Assembly (NCBI GenBank): GCA_003667255.2
Contig: RCWM02000020.1
Location: 3,343,501-3,407,500, forward strand
Reading direction: 5' to 3'
DNA length: 64,000 nucleotides
Source of the DNA: Euschistus heros
Lineage: Eukaryota; Arthropoda; Insecta; Hemiptera; Pentatomidae
Made by a program: the position numbers and the translations under genes. The notes under the pieces were generated by a model. It was not told the origin of the DNA. It ran no database searches and saw only the letters and a program-made list of their open reading frames with translations. Below are positions 10,614-20,459 of this stretch, piece by piece (the stretch's first letter is position 1; each line of letters begins with the position of its first letter).

Positions 10614-12059
10614 GAAGACCGTTGCGCTGCTCACCAGTATATACAATGCCTGTCTCCGGTTTGGTTACTACCCTCACGCCTGGAAGAACGCCATAGTACT
10701 CCTTTTTCACAAAAAGGGGAAGCCCAAGCACGAACCAGACAGCTATCGTCCAATAAGTCTCCTCAACACACTGGGGAAACTCTTGGAGAAGATTATCGAG
10801 AAGCGTCTCCGCTCACATTTAGAAGACAACGAAGTTATCCCGCAACATCAGTTTGGCTTCAAGCCTCACCACTCGGCAACACACCAAGTCCAAAGAGTCG
10901 TCGAAGTAATTTACCGTGGCTTTGAGGCAAAAAAAAATATACCACGGGAGTATTCCTAGATGTGGCAGCAGCATTTGACACAGTGTGGCACCGTGGTTTA
11001 CTGCATAAGCTGAAGAAGACTTGGCCAGAGTTGGGCAAAATGTAATTGAAATATATTCTATGAATTACGATTACACTGTAATTGTAATCCCGGCCGGGAT
11101 TACATTACATGATATAATGCAATTACTTCATGAATTACGATTACAATGTAATTCATCAATGTAATTCAATTACGGATTACATAATCGGATTACAATGTAA
11201 TTGAATTTTGCCCAACTCTGGACTTGGCCTCCACTCTACCTTTTCAGCATTATAAACTCATTTTTGACCAGCAGGACGTTCCAAGTGAGAATAAAAAATG
11301 CTATCAGCGTGAGAAATATTATCCTCGCAGGAGTACCCCAGGGTGCCATACTGAGTCCTCTTTTATTTAACCTCTATTGCTCGGATATCCCCCAGTGTGA
11401 TGAGGACACAATTATTGCTCAATTCGCTGATGACACAGCACTGCTTTCCCAAGATGATGATCTTCACGAAGCCATCGGAAAACTTCAATGTGGCATTAAC
11501 GGTGTCTCGTCATGGTTCCGGAAGTGGAAACTTCAACTAAACCCATCGAAGACGGAAGCAAAAATCTTCACCTTTCGTCGCTTCAACCTCACCAACCTGA
11601 TTACACTTCGACTCGATCACATCCCAGTTCCCTGGAATCCTAAAGACCAGGCAGTGCGTTACCTAGGAGTACACCTTGACACCAACTGACTCGGAGATTA
11701 CACACTAACTACATCTTACAACAAGCTAACGCAAGACTTAAACTTTTGTACCCTCTTTTAAATAGAAAATCATTACTTCGTCACAGAACAGCTATTTTAG
11801 TATACAAAACCATGCTGCGGCCCCTACTGACCTACTCCTGTCCTGTCTGGTATAACACTTCAAAATTAACCAAAAAGAGACTACAGACATTCCAAAACAG
11901 AATTCTGCGAATGGCGGTTAATGCGCCCTGGTTTTTAAGGAATTCCCAGCTTCACCGGGAACTGGGAGTTGATCGACTTGAAGAGGTCTTTAACAAGCTC
12001 ACAAGACGACACCATGAACTTCTCCACGTCGCATCTGGAGCTCAGGAGTATAACTTAGG
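10614..12059 (+). pseudogene. J1 ORF2 reverse transcriptase and C-terminus
   Basis: Reverse transcriptase of a jockey LINE, which copies the element RNA at the nicked target. Fingers and palm appear as YPHAWKNAIVLLFHKKGKP, SYRPISLLNTLGKLLEKI and HQFGFKPHHSAT, then after an indel in an A run near 10930 VFLDVAAAFDTVWHRGLLHK. The hAT-type MITE interrupts the gene at 11026-11220. Beyond it follow LAGVPQGAILSPLLFNLY, the catalytic FADDTALLSQ (about 11423) and WKLQLNPSKTEAKI. After a stop near 11690 the thumb and C-terminus continue with LLNRKSLLRHRTAILVYK and TFQNRILRMAVNAPWF. At least three frame breaks plus the insertion make it dead. Confidence 0.85.
11026..11220. mobile_element. hAT-type MITE inside the J1 reverse transcriptase
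   Basis: A 195-bp non-coding palindromic element. Both ends read CAGAGTTGGGCAAAA inward, and the interior is built from repeated ATTACATTGTAATT-like palindromes. The 8-bp target duplication GACTTGGC is perfect (11018-11025 and 11221-11228), diagnostic of hAT-superfamily mobilisation. Removing element plus one duplication rejoins the reverse transcriptase between HKLKKTW and the following residues. It needs a transposase supplied from elsewhere. Confidence 0.93.
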
Positions 12060-12061
12060 AA

Positions 12062-12215
12062 CATTGTTTTATTTCTAAAACGTTCAATAATATGTTGAAC
12101 GGTCGTATAACTCCTATTGATAATAGAGGTGATTTCTCGTTGTGTTTTGCCTATTTTAAGATTGTTGATTACTATTTCTAGTTCGCGAATAGTTGCATGT
12201 GCACCCATTTTAATC
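12062..12215 (-). pseudogene. Tc1 transposase, N-terminal part
   Basis: First ~50 residues of a Tc1 transposase: a paired-like helix-turn-helix with GKTQREITSIINRSYTTVQH followed by IIERFRNKT. It begins near the Met in KMGAHATIRELE and is cut at its 3' side by the J1 insertion; the remainder continues at 7075 on the same strand. This pairing of fragments is the main evidence that the Tc1-like copy was whole before the LINE landed. Confidence 0.85.
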
Positions 12216-12230
12216 AAAAGCTCGAACAAG

Positions 12231-12504
12231 ACTGATTAATTGTATTCATGTTACTTATTTTTGTTTTCATTAAAAAAATAAAAATAGTAAACTCGGTACC
12301 CGATAATTCCATGTAAGTAATCATTGCATCTTTTTCACAGTGACCAAGACCCTACGAGTTTTAATGAAGAATTTTTTTTTCAATTTGTATAAATGTAGCT
12401 GAGTTGAATTGATTATATAAATTTAATCTATGACAATGAATCATTTTGCTTTCATGTGCATTGGCATTTAAATTTTAACAAATTGAAAGTAACAAATTGA
12501 GGAT
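12231..12504. other. Spacer, no gene seen
   Basis: Should contain the outer right end of the Tc1-like element, but no terminus matching GTGAGCCACTGTA was found. Confidence 0.3.
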
Positions 12505-12835
12505 ACGCTTAAACAGAGAGATGATAGCACTCTACGAAGACATCGACATATTCAAAAAAACCATGATTGATCTGGCTTGATTACGTTGAAAGGACGCCAA
12601 AGCAAAGAATTTCCAGGAGAATGTTGTATGGCAGGTCCGAAGAACAGAGACTGAGAGGTGAGCCGATAGTGACGTGGCTACGAAATGAGGAGGAAAGGAC
12701 CTTCAAAAAATGAGAGTCAGAAGATGGCAGACAAAAGCAAGGATCGTTAGGAGTGGCTATGAATTTTAGAGGCCAAAATTCTTCAAGAGCTGTAGAGTCC
12801 ATCAGCGAGTGAGTGAGTGTGTTTTCTGCATTTAT
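12505..12835 (+). pseudogene. LINE ORF2 C-terminal tail (RTE-like type, clade unresolved)
   Basis: The post-reverse-transcriptase tail common in many LINEs: RIRLNREMIALYEDIDIF, then in a shifted frame YVERTPKQRISRRMLYGR, LRGEPIVTWLRNEEERTF and RVRRWQTKAR, ending with ILEAKILQEL followed by a stop. These match the usual blocks around a conserved GHV-R motif, a LYG-R-GRPR-RW stretch and the terminal W-AKDR-EW. Two to three frameshifts are present. The upstream reverse transcriptase was not found, so this is a 5'-truncated dead copy. The opposite-strand 120-codon ORF at 12581-12943 is its antisense shadow. Confidence 0.65.
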
Positions 12836-13235
12836 AATATCAACTAAGAAGTCATAATTAAGAATTGTGAATCGACGATCCAAAGTCTCAACATTCAGGT
12901 TTATTTCGTTCTGCAAAAGAAGGCAATTTGGATTCGAGAACATTGGAGCTTGGTATGCCCATTGCTACTTTTTAAAGTTTTAATTTAACTTACCCCTTCA
13001 TTGAAACCTCTCGAATCCTTAACCTGTGACATAAACAGGGGTTTCTTTTATTCTTCAGACCTCGAGGCCCTAAGTCTTTTCTTCAGCCTCTCGAGACCTC
13101 GAGGGTATAGAGAAATAGGGAGTTTATTACATCTCCATTAAACGGAACTTAATTTCGTAACCATTTTATTACTTTTAAAAGCCGCCTCAGGTATAAACCT
13201 TCTCATTTACTTTGATCATCGTAGGCAGCTTTAAT
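12836..13235. other. Spacer, no gene seen
   Basis: A short stretch rich in CCTCGAG-like repeats (about 13058-13105) forms small dyads. Nothing else is recognised. Confidence 0.3.
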
Positions 13236-14130
13236 TAATTAACAGGTCTTTAGGGTTCCGCTATTCGCTCTGCGAGAAGTATAAGCATTTGTATACGACA
13301 TGTGCTCAGTCAGTATATAGAGAACGTAATGCTCTCAACTTTTATCAAGTACCATAAGCCCTTAGGCATGGTCTTAAAATTAACTTTGAGTTTCTTCTTC
13401 AAAAATCTCTCGTTTAAGGCTTGAAGTACATCAGATATGGCATCAAAGCAACCTCAGTTCAATATTTTTGACTCACATTTGCTTCACATTAGGTTGATGG
13501 GAATAAGAAATCGTAACCATGGATTACTCGCAGAATAACAAAAATAACAATAGCTTTAAATAACAAATTAAAATAAAACTAGCATACCAAATTAAAAACT
13601 GCTTGTCGTTTCCGACTACTCCAATATTTACTAGACAAGCGTTCAAAGCTCCCAATGAATTACAAAAGACTTTTTTACACGACACTAATTAGACCCATTT
13701 GGATATAAAGAGTTGAGATTTGAGGCTCGCTTAAAATACGAGAAATCTGCTCGAATAAAGAGGTTTTTCTCGTATCTAATCCTTACAATCCAAAATCCTC
13801 CGTACAACCCTCAATGCTTCTTATTATGTCACAAACAAAGTTATCCATAAAGATCTTAATGTTCCATATGTTGCTGATATGGCCCAAACCAGATACCTAT
13901 CATTGTAAACTTCATACCCACTCGAACCCACACTCTATAACCGATAATACTCCCAGGCTTCTGAAAAGAAGATGGCCAAGATACCTTTTAATGTAGAACT
14001 ACAAAGGTGCTACTGTTGAGTAGTTCTTTACATGATAGTGACATGCCATTGTAATCGTCTTCTTCTAATTTACTTGTATATAATATATTTAGTTGTAAAT
14101 ATCAGTAAATAGTAACAAAAAATCATATAT
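13236..14130 (+). mobile_element. Chimeric non-autonomous retroposon fused to a J2 tail (copy 1)
   Basis: The first ~350 bp (CTTTAGGGTTCCGC, GCATTTGTATACGAC, CAACCTCAGTTCAATATTTT, then AGGTTGATGGGAATAAGAAA) matches the body at 48900-49260 on the opposite strand and has no coding potential. From about 13585 it becomes the 3' end of the J2 jockey-like LINE: TACTAGACAAGCGTTCAAAG, then remnants of PYVADMAQTRYLS, RRWPRYLL and the J2 3' UTR (GAGTAGTTCTTTACATG, TTGTAAATATCAGTAAAT). The junction is the same in three other loci. No tRNA-like head is retained here. Confidence 0.6.
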
Positions 14131-14887
14131 TTGATTGCAAGGATCTTCGCCGCTGCAGAAAAACTTCGACGTGTTCTCAGTTTTGGTGTGACAGTTGGGA
14201 GTATGAGAAAACGGGCACGTTTGTGTATAGCGGAGAACGGCTTCCAATTTGAACATAATTTAAAATGATTAAAAATAAATGAATTTTAAAGATTAATGGT
14301 GAGTTTCTATGTATTTGTTTTTGGTTTTTTTGAAATCTAAAATGCAATACTCTCAAACATTAACAATCCTTGAACCATCATTTTTTCTCTTAATGTCATC
14401 GATTTCTTGGTCTCAAAAACACCAAATTAAAAAATGACGAGTGCGTTAGAAGCGCAATTAAATAAGATATTTTCCCTCAAATTTGCTGCCATCTGAGACT
14501 AAAATTAAAAACTCTGGATTACTTTAAACATTTTCCGATTCACAAAATTTTTCACTTATTTTGTTGTTCTGGCTGAAATAAAGCACAAAAAAAAGGCCCA
14601 AATAATTTGCCATGGTAATAATCTTATTGAAAAATTAATGTAAATTTTAACGGTGCTATCAGATTTTCGGAGAATTTTTTAGATAAAAGATATCACGGTT
14701 TTTCGACACCAGGTAGTGGTATCTTTCAAAATCGAGAAAAAACGAAATTATTACGAAATAGTTGAGAATCGGACCTTGGTTAATATGAACTTTTTTGTTC
14801 ATTTTTTGGTGTCAAATCTACTGGTGAAGTTTGTCCCGCGAGTAGCAACTCACCCTGTATACTTCTAGTAAATGTTTGGGAAACTTA
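14131..14887. other. Spacer, no gene seen
   Basis: Ordinary AT-rich sequence without recognised ORFs or repeat ends. Confidence 0.3.
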
Positions 14888-15250
14888 TTACAACAACATG
14901 AAAATAACTTGTAAAGCTACCACCGAATGGTTGCAGTCCTGAGCCCATCTTATTTTCAGACACCTTCGAGGGTCATCGGAAACAGGAAGAGAAGCAAGTT
15001 GAGAGACTAGTGGATTCAAGCGGGAAAGGTGCTCACGATGAAAGGACAGATATCTGGTTTGGACTAAATGAGCAACACCTCGAACAATAAAATCATCATG
15101 GATGAGATTATTTGTGACAAAGTAAAGACCACTCAGGAGTTTTCGAAGGGTTTTGGATAGTGAAGTTTCAACTCTCATGAAAATAAATCTTTTGTAATTA
15201 ATTAGAAGCTTTGCACGTTTGTCTAAACTGGCTTTTAAAACTATTTGCAA
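14888..15250 (-). pseudogene. J2-like LINE ORF2 C-terminus, open 120-codon remnant
   Basis: An open frame corresponding to the thumb/C-terminal region of a jockey-like ORF2: LDKRAKLLINYKRFIFM, then LSKTLRKLLSGLYFVTNN, VAHLVQTRYLSFHREHL and NPLVSQLASLPV, with LKIRWAQD near the end. The segment between the thumb and SKTLRKLL (the ELWGS region of better copies) is deleted. It is more diverged than other J2 copies and may represent a sister subfamily. Not expected to be translated. Confidence 0.65.
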
Positions 15251-16140
15251 CAGTCATTTACATATTTGGTAATAATAAATAACTATTAAATTCCATAATT
15301 TAATGTTTTCAAGGATGCAGAATAACAAATGTTATTTTATACTTTTAATTACATTACTAGTTGATAGGGTATCGTGTTTCAAAAAGAAAAATAAGACAAG
15401 ATAATAAGGGGAAATCATGGTTGTTATTTCCTAGTATCATATCCTGTTATAGGTACTATTAAAAGGTAAGGAAAATGTCCAAGGTAAGGAGGTAAGGGAA
15501 ATTTTTTTTTTCAATAATATAAATATATAAAAAGATTTAGTGAACCCCAAGGATTGATGCCGTCCCACGCGATAACAATAATAAAATATGGTAAACATTA
15601 TTGGACCTCATCTAGACCTCTTTCTTCATATTCCGAGGTTGTCTTAAGTTTAATTGGTCATTGGATTATCATTCACTTCACAAAAAATCTTTTATAAAAT
15701 TGTCTCATGTTCTTAAAGTCTACATTCGTAAATTATATAAGCAATATTTTACTGTTGTAAAATATGTTGGTAGCCATCACAATTCAAACAATGTCACTTA
15801 AAAAAAAAAAAGAAAAGGCTAAAAAAAGAATTATTAGGGGTTGTCTCCTTCACCGTCAATAATAGTGATATCGTCGGTGAGATTGCTAATTCCGTTATGT
15901 GCATTTTTTCGATTTAGGTTTTGTTTTAAAATGAAATTCTACGTGTAATGTAAAAACCCGATTACGCAAATTCAGCTTGGATCAGGTTTTAGAAAAATAT
16001 TTTTGTGATTTTAGCCCAAAAATCGTGAACTCATGTGTATCAAAGCTCATTTTGTATTTAATATCATATAAGGTGCTAAAATGAACATAGAGGAAATGGC
16101 AATCTCGATATATATACTGACGATATATTTATATTATTAT
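15251..16140. other. Mostly featureless; one short LINE-tail hint
   Basis: At about 15535-15580 the minus strand reads a short phrase (DGINPWGSLNL) resembling the end of the LINE tail at 17255-17440 (GIEHSGSLS). The minus strand at about 15840-15905 holds a short open stretch with LTDDITIIDGEGDN that I could not assign. Confidence 0.25.
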
Positions 16141-16470
16141 AATACTAAATTCTTCAATGAAGGAGCCAACAATTATTGAAATATCACACTTATTTTGGCA
16201 TCACTCCTCTTTATTATTCCTCAATTAAGTTACATGTTTCGGGAACTTTGTCCCATCCTCAGACTGAAAGGTAAAATTATAATGATATGTAATGGGCTAA
16301 TTAATCTAGGAGTTGTATTGATTGATGTTAATAATAGAATAGTAGAGTAATTTATAAGAAATACTGTTTTCAGTCTGAGGATGGGACAAAGTTCCCGAAA
16401 CATGTAACTTAATTGAGGAATAATAAACAGGAGTGATGCCAAAATAAGTGTGATATTTCAATTATTATAA
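16140..16470. repeat. Foldback element with GAAAC-motif arms
   Basis: Near-perfect inverted arms at about 16178-16268 and 16372-16462 (ATCACACTTATTTTGGCATC and its complement) enclose a ~100-bp loop. Each arm contains a hammerhead-like motif. The left flank AATTCTTCAATGAAGGAGCC also precedes the foldback at 57770, so they belong to one family. Confidence 0.8.
16375..16406 (+). ncRNA. Hammerhead-like core motif
   Basis: CTGAGGA, an extra T, a hairpin with GGGA/TCCC, then GAA and the palindrome ACATGT followed by A. The nucleotides just outside (AGT before CTGA is offset by one; ACT after the A) can form about 3 bp of a stem I. The mirror copy is at 16232-16262 on the minus strand. Assignment as a ribozyme is inferred from pattern only. 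Confidence 0.3.
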
Positions 16471-16950
16471 TTTTTTTTTTTGCTTACTTGTGATTCAGTT
16501 TTCTGTTGGAAATAAATTTTAAAATTTACATAAGTTAATTAGCTTAATCCTGCTGATCTTATATTCTTTCTTCTTTTTTTTCGCTTCCCTGTAGGATTGT
16601 ATTGTTTATTTCCACAGGAGAGTAATGTTTTATGAAGATCGGTCAAACCCAGGTTAAAATTTTTTATTTCTTATTAGAAGAAACAGAGTCAAAAGGAGCT
16701 GACTTATTACGAGTAGTAACCTAGTGTTATTTAATATAACGAGAGTTGAGCTCTTAACTGCTCCTACTCTCCTAATAAACTATCAAAGTACGCATAACGC
16801 CCTCGCGTTCCTAAATAAACGTATCGCTTTTGACTAATTAGGTCACCGGTAAACATGTTCCATGTTAATTTATTTATTTATAATGATATATATTATAAAT
16901 ATATATGAATATTATAAAATAAAATAAACTCCAAAATTTTTATATTGCAG

Positions 16951-17040
16951 AATTTGATTAGCCCAAGAGATCGACGGCGGAGAAACAAGAACAATGAATA
17001 CAGATGGAATGACATGCGAGAAGAATGGAGGAATAGAACG
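16951..17040 (+). CDS. Candidate internal host exon, 30 codons
   Basis: Preceded by TTTTTATATTGCAG (acceptor) and followed by GTGAGG (donor). The 90 nt between are open and encode a basic stretch: NLISPRDRRRRNKNNEYR then WNDMREEWRNRT. It is purine-rich and higher in G+C than flanks. The frame also runs on unspliced to 17160, so a transposon origin is possible. No homologue is recognised and no partner exon found on the plus strand. Confidence 0.25.
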
Positions 17041-17254
17041 GTGAGGACTGAGCCGGAACCCTCTGCCAGAAGCAGTGACCCGGGAGTCCAAAAGGAACAG
17101 TCCAATTGTTCTTTCATCCGAAGGAGTCTAATTTTACCCAGGGCAGGTTTCTTTGATTAGCACCGTCGCAATTAACTGTTAATCCGATCTAACTCCCCTT
17201 CCTCTCAGTTCGCTTAATACTAGGCCAAGGTCGAACTTGAAATGATAATTATAA

Positions 17255-17440
17255 AAAAAGGCTTAACGAACCCGAATGTTCAATGCCGTTCCACCAACCT
17301 ATCACCACACTGTTCTCTCCAACTCACCTTATCAAAACCTTAATATAAGCCTTAACACAATCCTCCCATCTACATCTAGCCTTCGGAACTTCACCTAACG
17401 GCTAGAATTTGATTAACTTTTCTGGAATCCGATTATTATC
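17255..17440 (-). pseudogene. LINE ORF2 C-terminal tail
   Basis: Minus-strand reading shows RIPEKLIKF, EVPKARCRWEDCVKAYIKVL, then SWREQC and DRLVERH or GIEHSGSLS in adjoining frames. This is the arrangement P-GR-RW-DCVK-D...W-E-A-DR-W found at the end of RTE-like and related LINE proteins. Frame breaks are present. It may belong to the same dead element as 18330-18640, which has the same orientation. Confidence 0.55.
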
Positions 17441-18329
17441 TAACGACTTTACATGTCTATTATAATCGTTATGCAGCTATTACCGGAAGTATACTCAACG
17501 GATAAATGTCCCGCAATTCCAGATTGTCATGGTCTCAATTCTCCCGCGTATTTATTCTTTTTGTACTAAATATTTATCTTAGTAGTTTATATTCGAAAAC
17601 ATTAAGACGTTGTTCTTCCCTTTCCGTAAGTGGCCAGGTTTGACAACTTTAAAAAAAACTATAGGGAGGATACTAGAATTGTAAATCCTAATTTATAAAT
17701 TTCAGGACATTATGCCCAGAGCCACTGAAGGATACTATTTTCAGATATGTGAGGATTTAACGATTTTTGACGGCCGAAGGATATCCTTGATATCCTCCCA
17801 GAGAGAAGTTTAGTGTTTTTGAAAATGGAGGGAAGGGATTGGTGATTGAAGGGGTTATGCCTCAATATTAAAGAAAAACACAATCTAGTTCTTTGGATGA
17901 AGAATTTATGCGCAGTAATATCTGTTCGTAAAATATAAATATTTCAAAACAACTAGCAAAAGAGATATGGAGAAGATGAAAGAAAATGTAAAAGAAAAAA
18001 CTTTAAACATAAATTACTCAAAATTGTGTATTGTTATATAAAACCTTCATCCACCAAACCCATTAATTAAATAAATCTTTTTGTTTTTTAAAAAGAAACT
18101 TTCTTCCCGTTTAATCCTTTATCCAGGACACTCCATCCATTGCCGGAAACTATTTTGTATTTTGGCTGTCTTGATCAGTGTCTAACATATTTATTTTATT
18201 TATTTATTTATTTATTCATAGTTGGAGATAGACCTCACAACCTTGACCCTCTCTACGCTTTCCCTATTTTGCGACCGAGAAATAACAAGCTTTCAGTCTT
18301 GACATTTTAAATTAAATTAAAATTTATTC
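17441..18329. other. Spacer with a dispersed repeat and a TTTA microsatellite
   Basis: 17833-18060 matches 21085-21310 (shared ATCTAGTTCTTTGGATGAAG). (TTTA)n lies at about 18192-18215. Otherwise nothing is recognised. Confidence 0.4.
17833..18060. repeat. Dispersed repeat, pairs with 21085-21310
   Basis: Shared phrases include AATCTAGTTCTTTGGATGAA, GAAGAATTTA and AAAAGAAAATGTAAAA. The inverted phrase TTCATCCACCAAACCCA near 18045 mirrors GGGTTTGGTGGATGAA near 21089, so the unit may be a small inverted-repeat element. Confidence 0.55.
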
Positions 18330-18640
18330 TTGAATTTGATTTGTCGTACATATTGTAGACCTTGGTAATTTAAACTGCTCTATTTATTCAAATTTAATCC
18401 CTGATATATCTATGTTGTCGAAATTATCGTTCCTACTACTTTGGCTGTGTATTCCGTTTTAACGATTTCTATATTGTTAACGACCAATATCTTTACCGAC
18501 TTTTATGAGCGTTGCTGTGTTTAGTTTAATAGTTTCCTCATCTTCTCTATACATTGCCATATTATCAGTATTACCAAGAACGGGTATTTTATCATCGATT
18601 TTAATACCTTCTCTCGTACACAGAGCTCTCTAATGAAGTA
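18330..18640 (-). pseudogene. RTE-like reverse transcriptase fragment
   Basis: Minus-strand translation gives GIKIDDKIPVLGNTDNMAM then YREDEETIKLNTATLIKVGK and DIGR. The block corresponds to the palm motif LRYADDIVLL followed by the helix ending in AKxIGLxIN of RTE-type reverse transcriptases; the catalytic ADD is degraded to TDN. Downstream SGIKFE and IEQFKLPRSTI match the thumb entry (FKYLGS). Multiple stops are present. Confidence 0.5.
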
Positions 18641-18721
18641 TTCTAGTCACTCAAACTTTTCGGAATACATAGTACCAATTTTGACTGTTTTAAACGTTTG
18701 GACATACATCTTTACCAAATA

Positions 18722-19287
18722 TTAGGTTGATGCAAAAATAATGCAGGTTTTTGTTATTCAGTAAAAGCTTCTTTGTTTTTCCAATTGCCTTGAGATGGCG
18801 TACGATTGTTGACTGATCCACATCAAGTTCTTCCGCTATTTCTCGAGTAGTTTTGGTGGGGTCAGTTTCAACTATTGCTTTTAACTGGTCGTTGTCAATA
18901 GCAGAGGGACGGCCACTACCTTCTTTGTTTGAAAGGTCAAAATTTCCGCTACGGAATTTTTGAAACCATCGCTGCACTGTAGATTCATTAATGGTACCCG
19001 GCCCCAAACTTAATTAATATTTCGAGCCGTTTGCGCAGCAGTTCGACCGGCTTGAACTCATACAAGTAAATTTGCCGAAAATTGCTCCGCGACGTCATTT
19101 TGTCTGGTGATACTGAATGGACTGAATTAGATGTTTAAAAAAAAAAAGGATTATATAGGAAAGTAAGCCAGATAAATAGGCTTTAAAATGATGTGTATAC
19201 TTAGCATTGTGGATTAGTTTTGTTTACACAATTGGAATTAATAATGAAACGCAAATAAAATCCTGCATTTTTTTTGCATCAACCTAA
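18722..19287 (-). mobile_element. mariner deletion derivative with intact TIRs
   Basis: 566 bp flanked by TA (18720-18721 and 19288-19289). Terminal repeats read TTAGGTTGATGCAAAAATAA on the left and TTAGGTTGATGCAAAAAAAA on the right, followed on both sides by TGCAGG. Only the 5' third of the transposase gene is retained, joined directly to the 3' terminus. The good ends suggest it could have been mobilised in trans by a full-length relative. Confidence 0.93.
18770..19098 (-). pseudogene. mariner transposase N-terminal domain, truncated
   Basis: DNA-binding half of a cecropia/Hsmar-like transposase. It starts at ATG 19098 (MTSRSNFRQIYLYEFK), then after an in-frame stop and a +1 shift near 19010 continues PGTINESTVQRWFQKFRSG, SGRPSAIDNDQLKAIVETD, TTREIAEELDVDQSTIVRHL and KAIGKTKKL. 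The catalytic DDD domain is deleted; the frame then runs into the terminal repeat. If expressed it could at most bind ends, acting as a competitor. Confidence 0.9.
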
Positions 19288-19462
19288 TATATCAATCTCT
19301 ACAATATCCCTAGCTCGATCAACAAATCGTAAGATTTTTGCAAATCAACATAATGCTGATGAACTATGCTCTTATAATAATATTTTCTCTCTAAATCTTA
19401 CCGAATACCTGTTATTGAATAAATAAAATCTTAATCATCGATTCCCTGAATCATTTATGTTC

Positions 19463-20053
19463 AGAGATGTAGATTGTTGAGGTATGCAGTCGTAGATGCA
19501 CAGCAGTTAAAAATAATATTTTAATTTATAATGACGTTTCGACTTGCATTGCAAGCCTTCATCAGGCCTAGAAGAAAAAGAAAACAAACAAAAAGGTATG
19601 AATAAATTGTAGAGAGTATAAAAACAAAGGTATGAAAAGAATAACTGTATGAGAATAAAGACAATGACATAAAGACTATTGAATTAAAATTAAAATGAAG
19701 AGAAATTAAAATGAGTGATAGTTAATTAAAAGTTAATGAGTAAATACAACAATATAATTAAATTAAATATATATAAATAAATCATTTTTTATATTTACCA
19801 ATTATATTGTATTTACTCATTACCTTTTAATTAACTATCACTAATTTTCATTTCTTTCATTATAATTTTAATTCAATAGCCTTTCTGTATTGTCTTTATT
19901 CTCATACTGTTATTAGCTTTTTGTTTGTTTTCTTTTTCTTTTAGCCCTGATGAAGGCTTGCAATACAAGTCGAAACGTCAGCATTATAAATTAAATTATT
20001 ATTTTTAATTGCTGTGTGTCTTTGAATGCATACATTAACAATCTACATCTCTA
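19463..20053. repeat. 590-bp foldback element
   Basis: Nearly the whole element is one palindrome: both ends read AGAGATGTAGATTGTT inward, arms are ~270-310 bp with small gaps, and the centre is AT-rich (about 19776-19790). A hammerhead-like motif sits near each end in opposite orientation (19533-19566 minus; 19946-19979 plus). No coding capacity was seen. Confidence 0.85.
19946..19979 (+). ncRNA. Hammerhead-like core motif (pair with 19533-19566 minus)
   Basis: CTGATGA, an extra A, a 6-bp hairpin GGCTTG/CAAGTC, GAA, then the palindrome ACGT and C. The mirror copy preserves the stem with loop CAATG instead of CAATA. No stem I pairing is evident, so catalytic function is doubtful. Confidence 0.3.
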
Positions 20054-20349
20054 AATACTTATCAGTCAACTAATACATTTATGTTTAAATTCCATTTGAT
20101 GTGCTTTATTTTCATTTCAGAATGATTTTGATATTAGTTCAAAAAGTAACCATTAATTATTAAAAAAAAAAAGATTATTAAATAAGTTATTTATAGAAAT
20201 AGAAAATACAAGTGGCTAAAATGGTCAAGCCCCAGAACAAGAACGAACCCATGTCATTGTTTGCAGTGTGTCGCTGACAATCGAAAGTATGTACTAACAG
20301 TTAGCTCTGAGATTAGGAAAATTCGATCAAGAATTACTATTTAATAACG
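20054..20349. other. Spacer, no gene seen
   Basis: Ordinary AT-rich DNA between the foldback and the (AT)n array. Confidence 0.3.
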
Positions 20350-20363
20350 ATATATATGTATAT

Positions 20364-20453
<90 letters not shown>

Positions 20454-20454
20454 T
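20350..20454. repeat. (AT)n microsatellite
   Basis: About 105 bp of TA repeats with a few interruptions. Confidence 0.95.
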
Positions 20455-20459
20455 TGCCC

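Larger units (their letters stand above)
7078..12059 (+). mobile_element. Jockey-clade LINE (J1), 5'-truncated and rearranged
   Basis: A non-LTR retrotransposon inserted into the Tc1-like element. In order it carries the end of a gag-like ORF1 with zinc knuckles, an endonuclease, a second copy of the ORF1 end and endonuclease, then the reverse transcriptase and C-terminal region. The 5' UTR and most of ORF1 are absent. No poly(A) or A-rich tail is visible at the 3' junction, so the 3' end is also incomplete. Repeats of about 7 bp at the junctions (ACCATTG and AACATTG) suggest target-primed insertion. Small indels differ between the two duplicated parts, so neither is intact. Confidence 0.85.
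6113..12230 (-). mobile_element. Tc1-like transposon split by a LINE insertion
   Basis: The 3' part lies at 6113-7077 and the 5' part at about 12060-12230, both on the minus strand and separated by the J1 LINE. The outer left end begins TACAGTGGCTCACA, a typical Tc1-family terminus at a TA. No matching right terminus was found beyond 12230, so that end is lost or too diverged. The transposase fragments are complementary: the first ~50 residues lie on the right side of the LINE and the remainder on the left. ACCATTG (7071-7077) and AACATTG (12060-12066) at the two junctions look like the LINE target duplication. Confidence 0.8.

Noticed and set aside
12581..12943. 120-codon minus ORF as a host gene
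   Set aside because: Antisense of the plus-strand LINE ORF2 tail at 12505-12835, which has clear family blocks.
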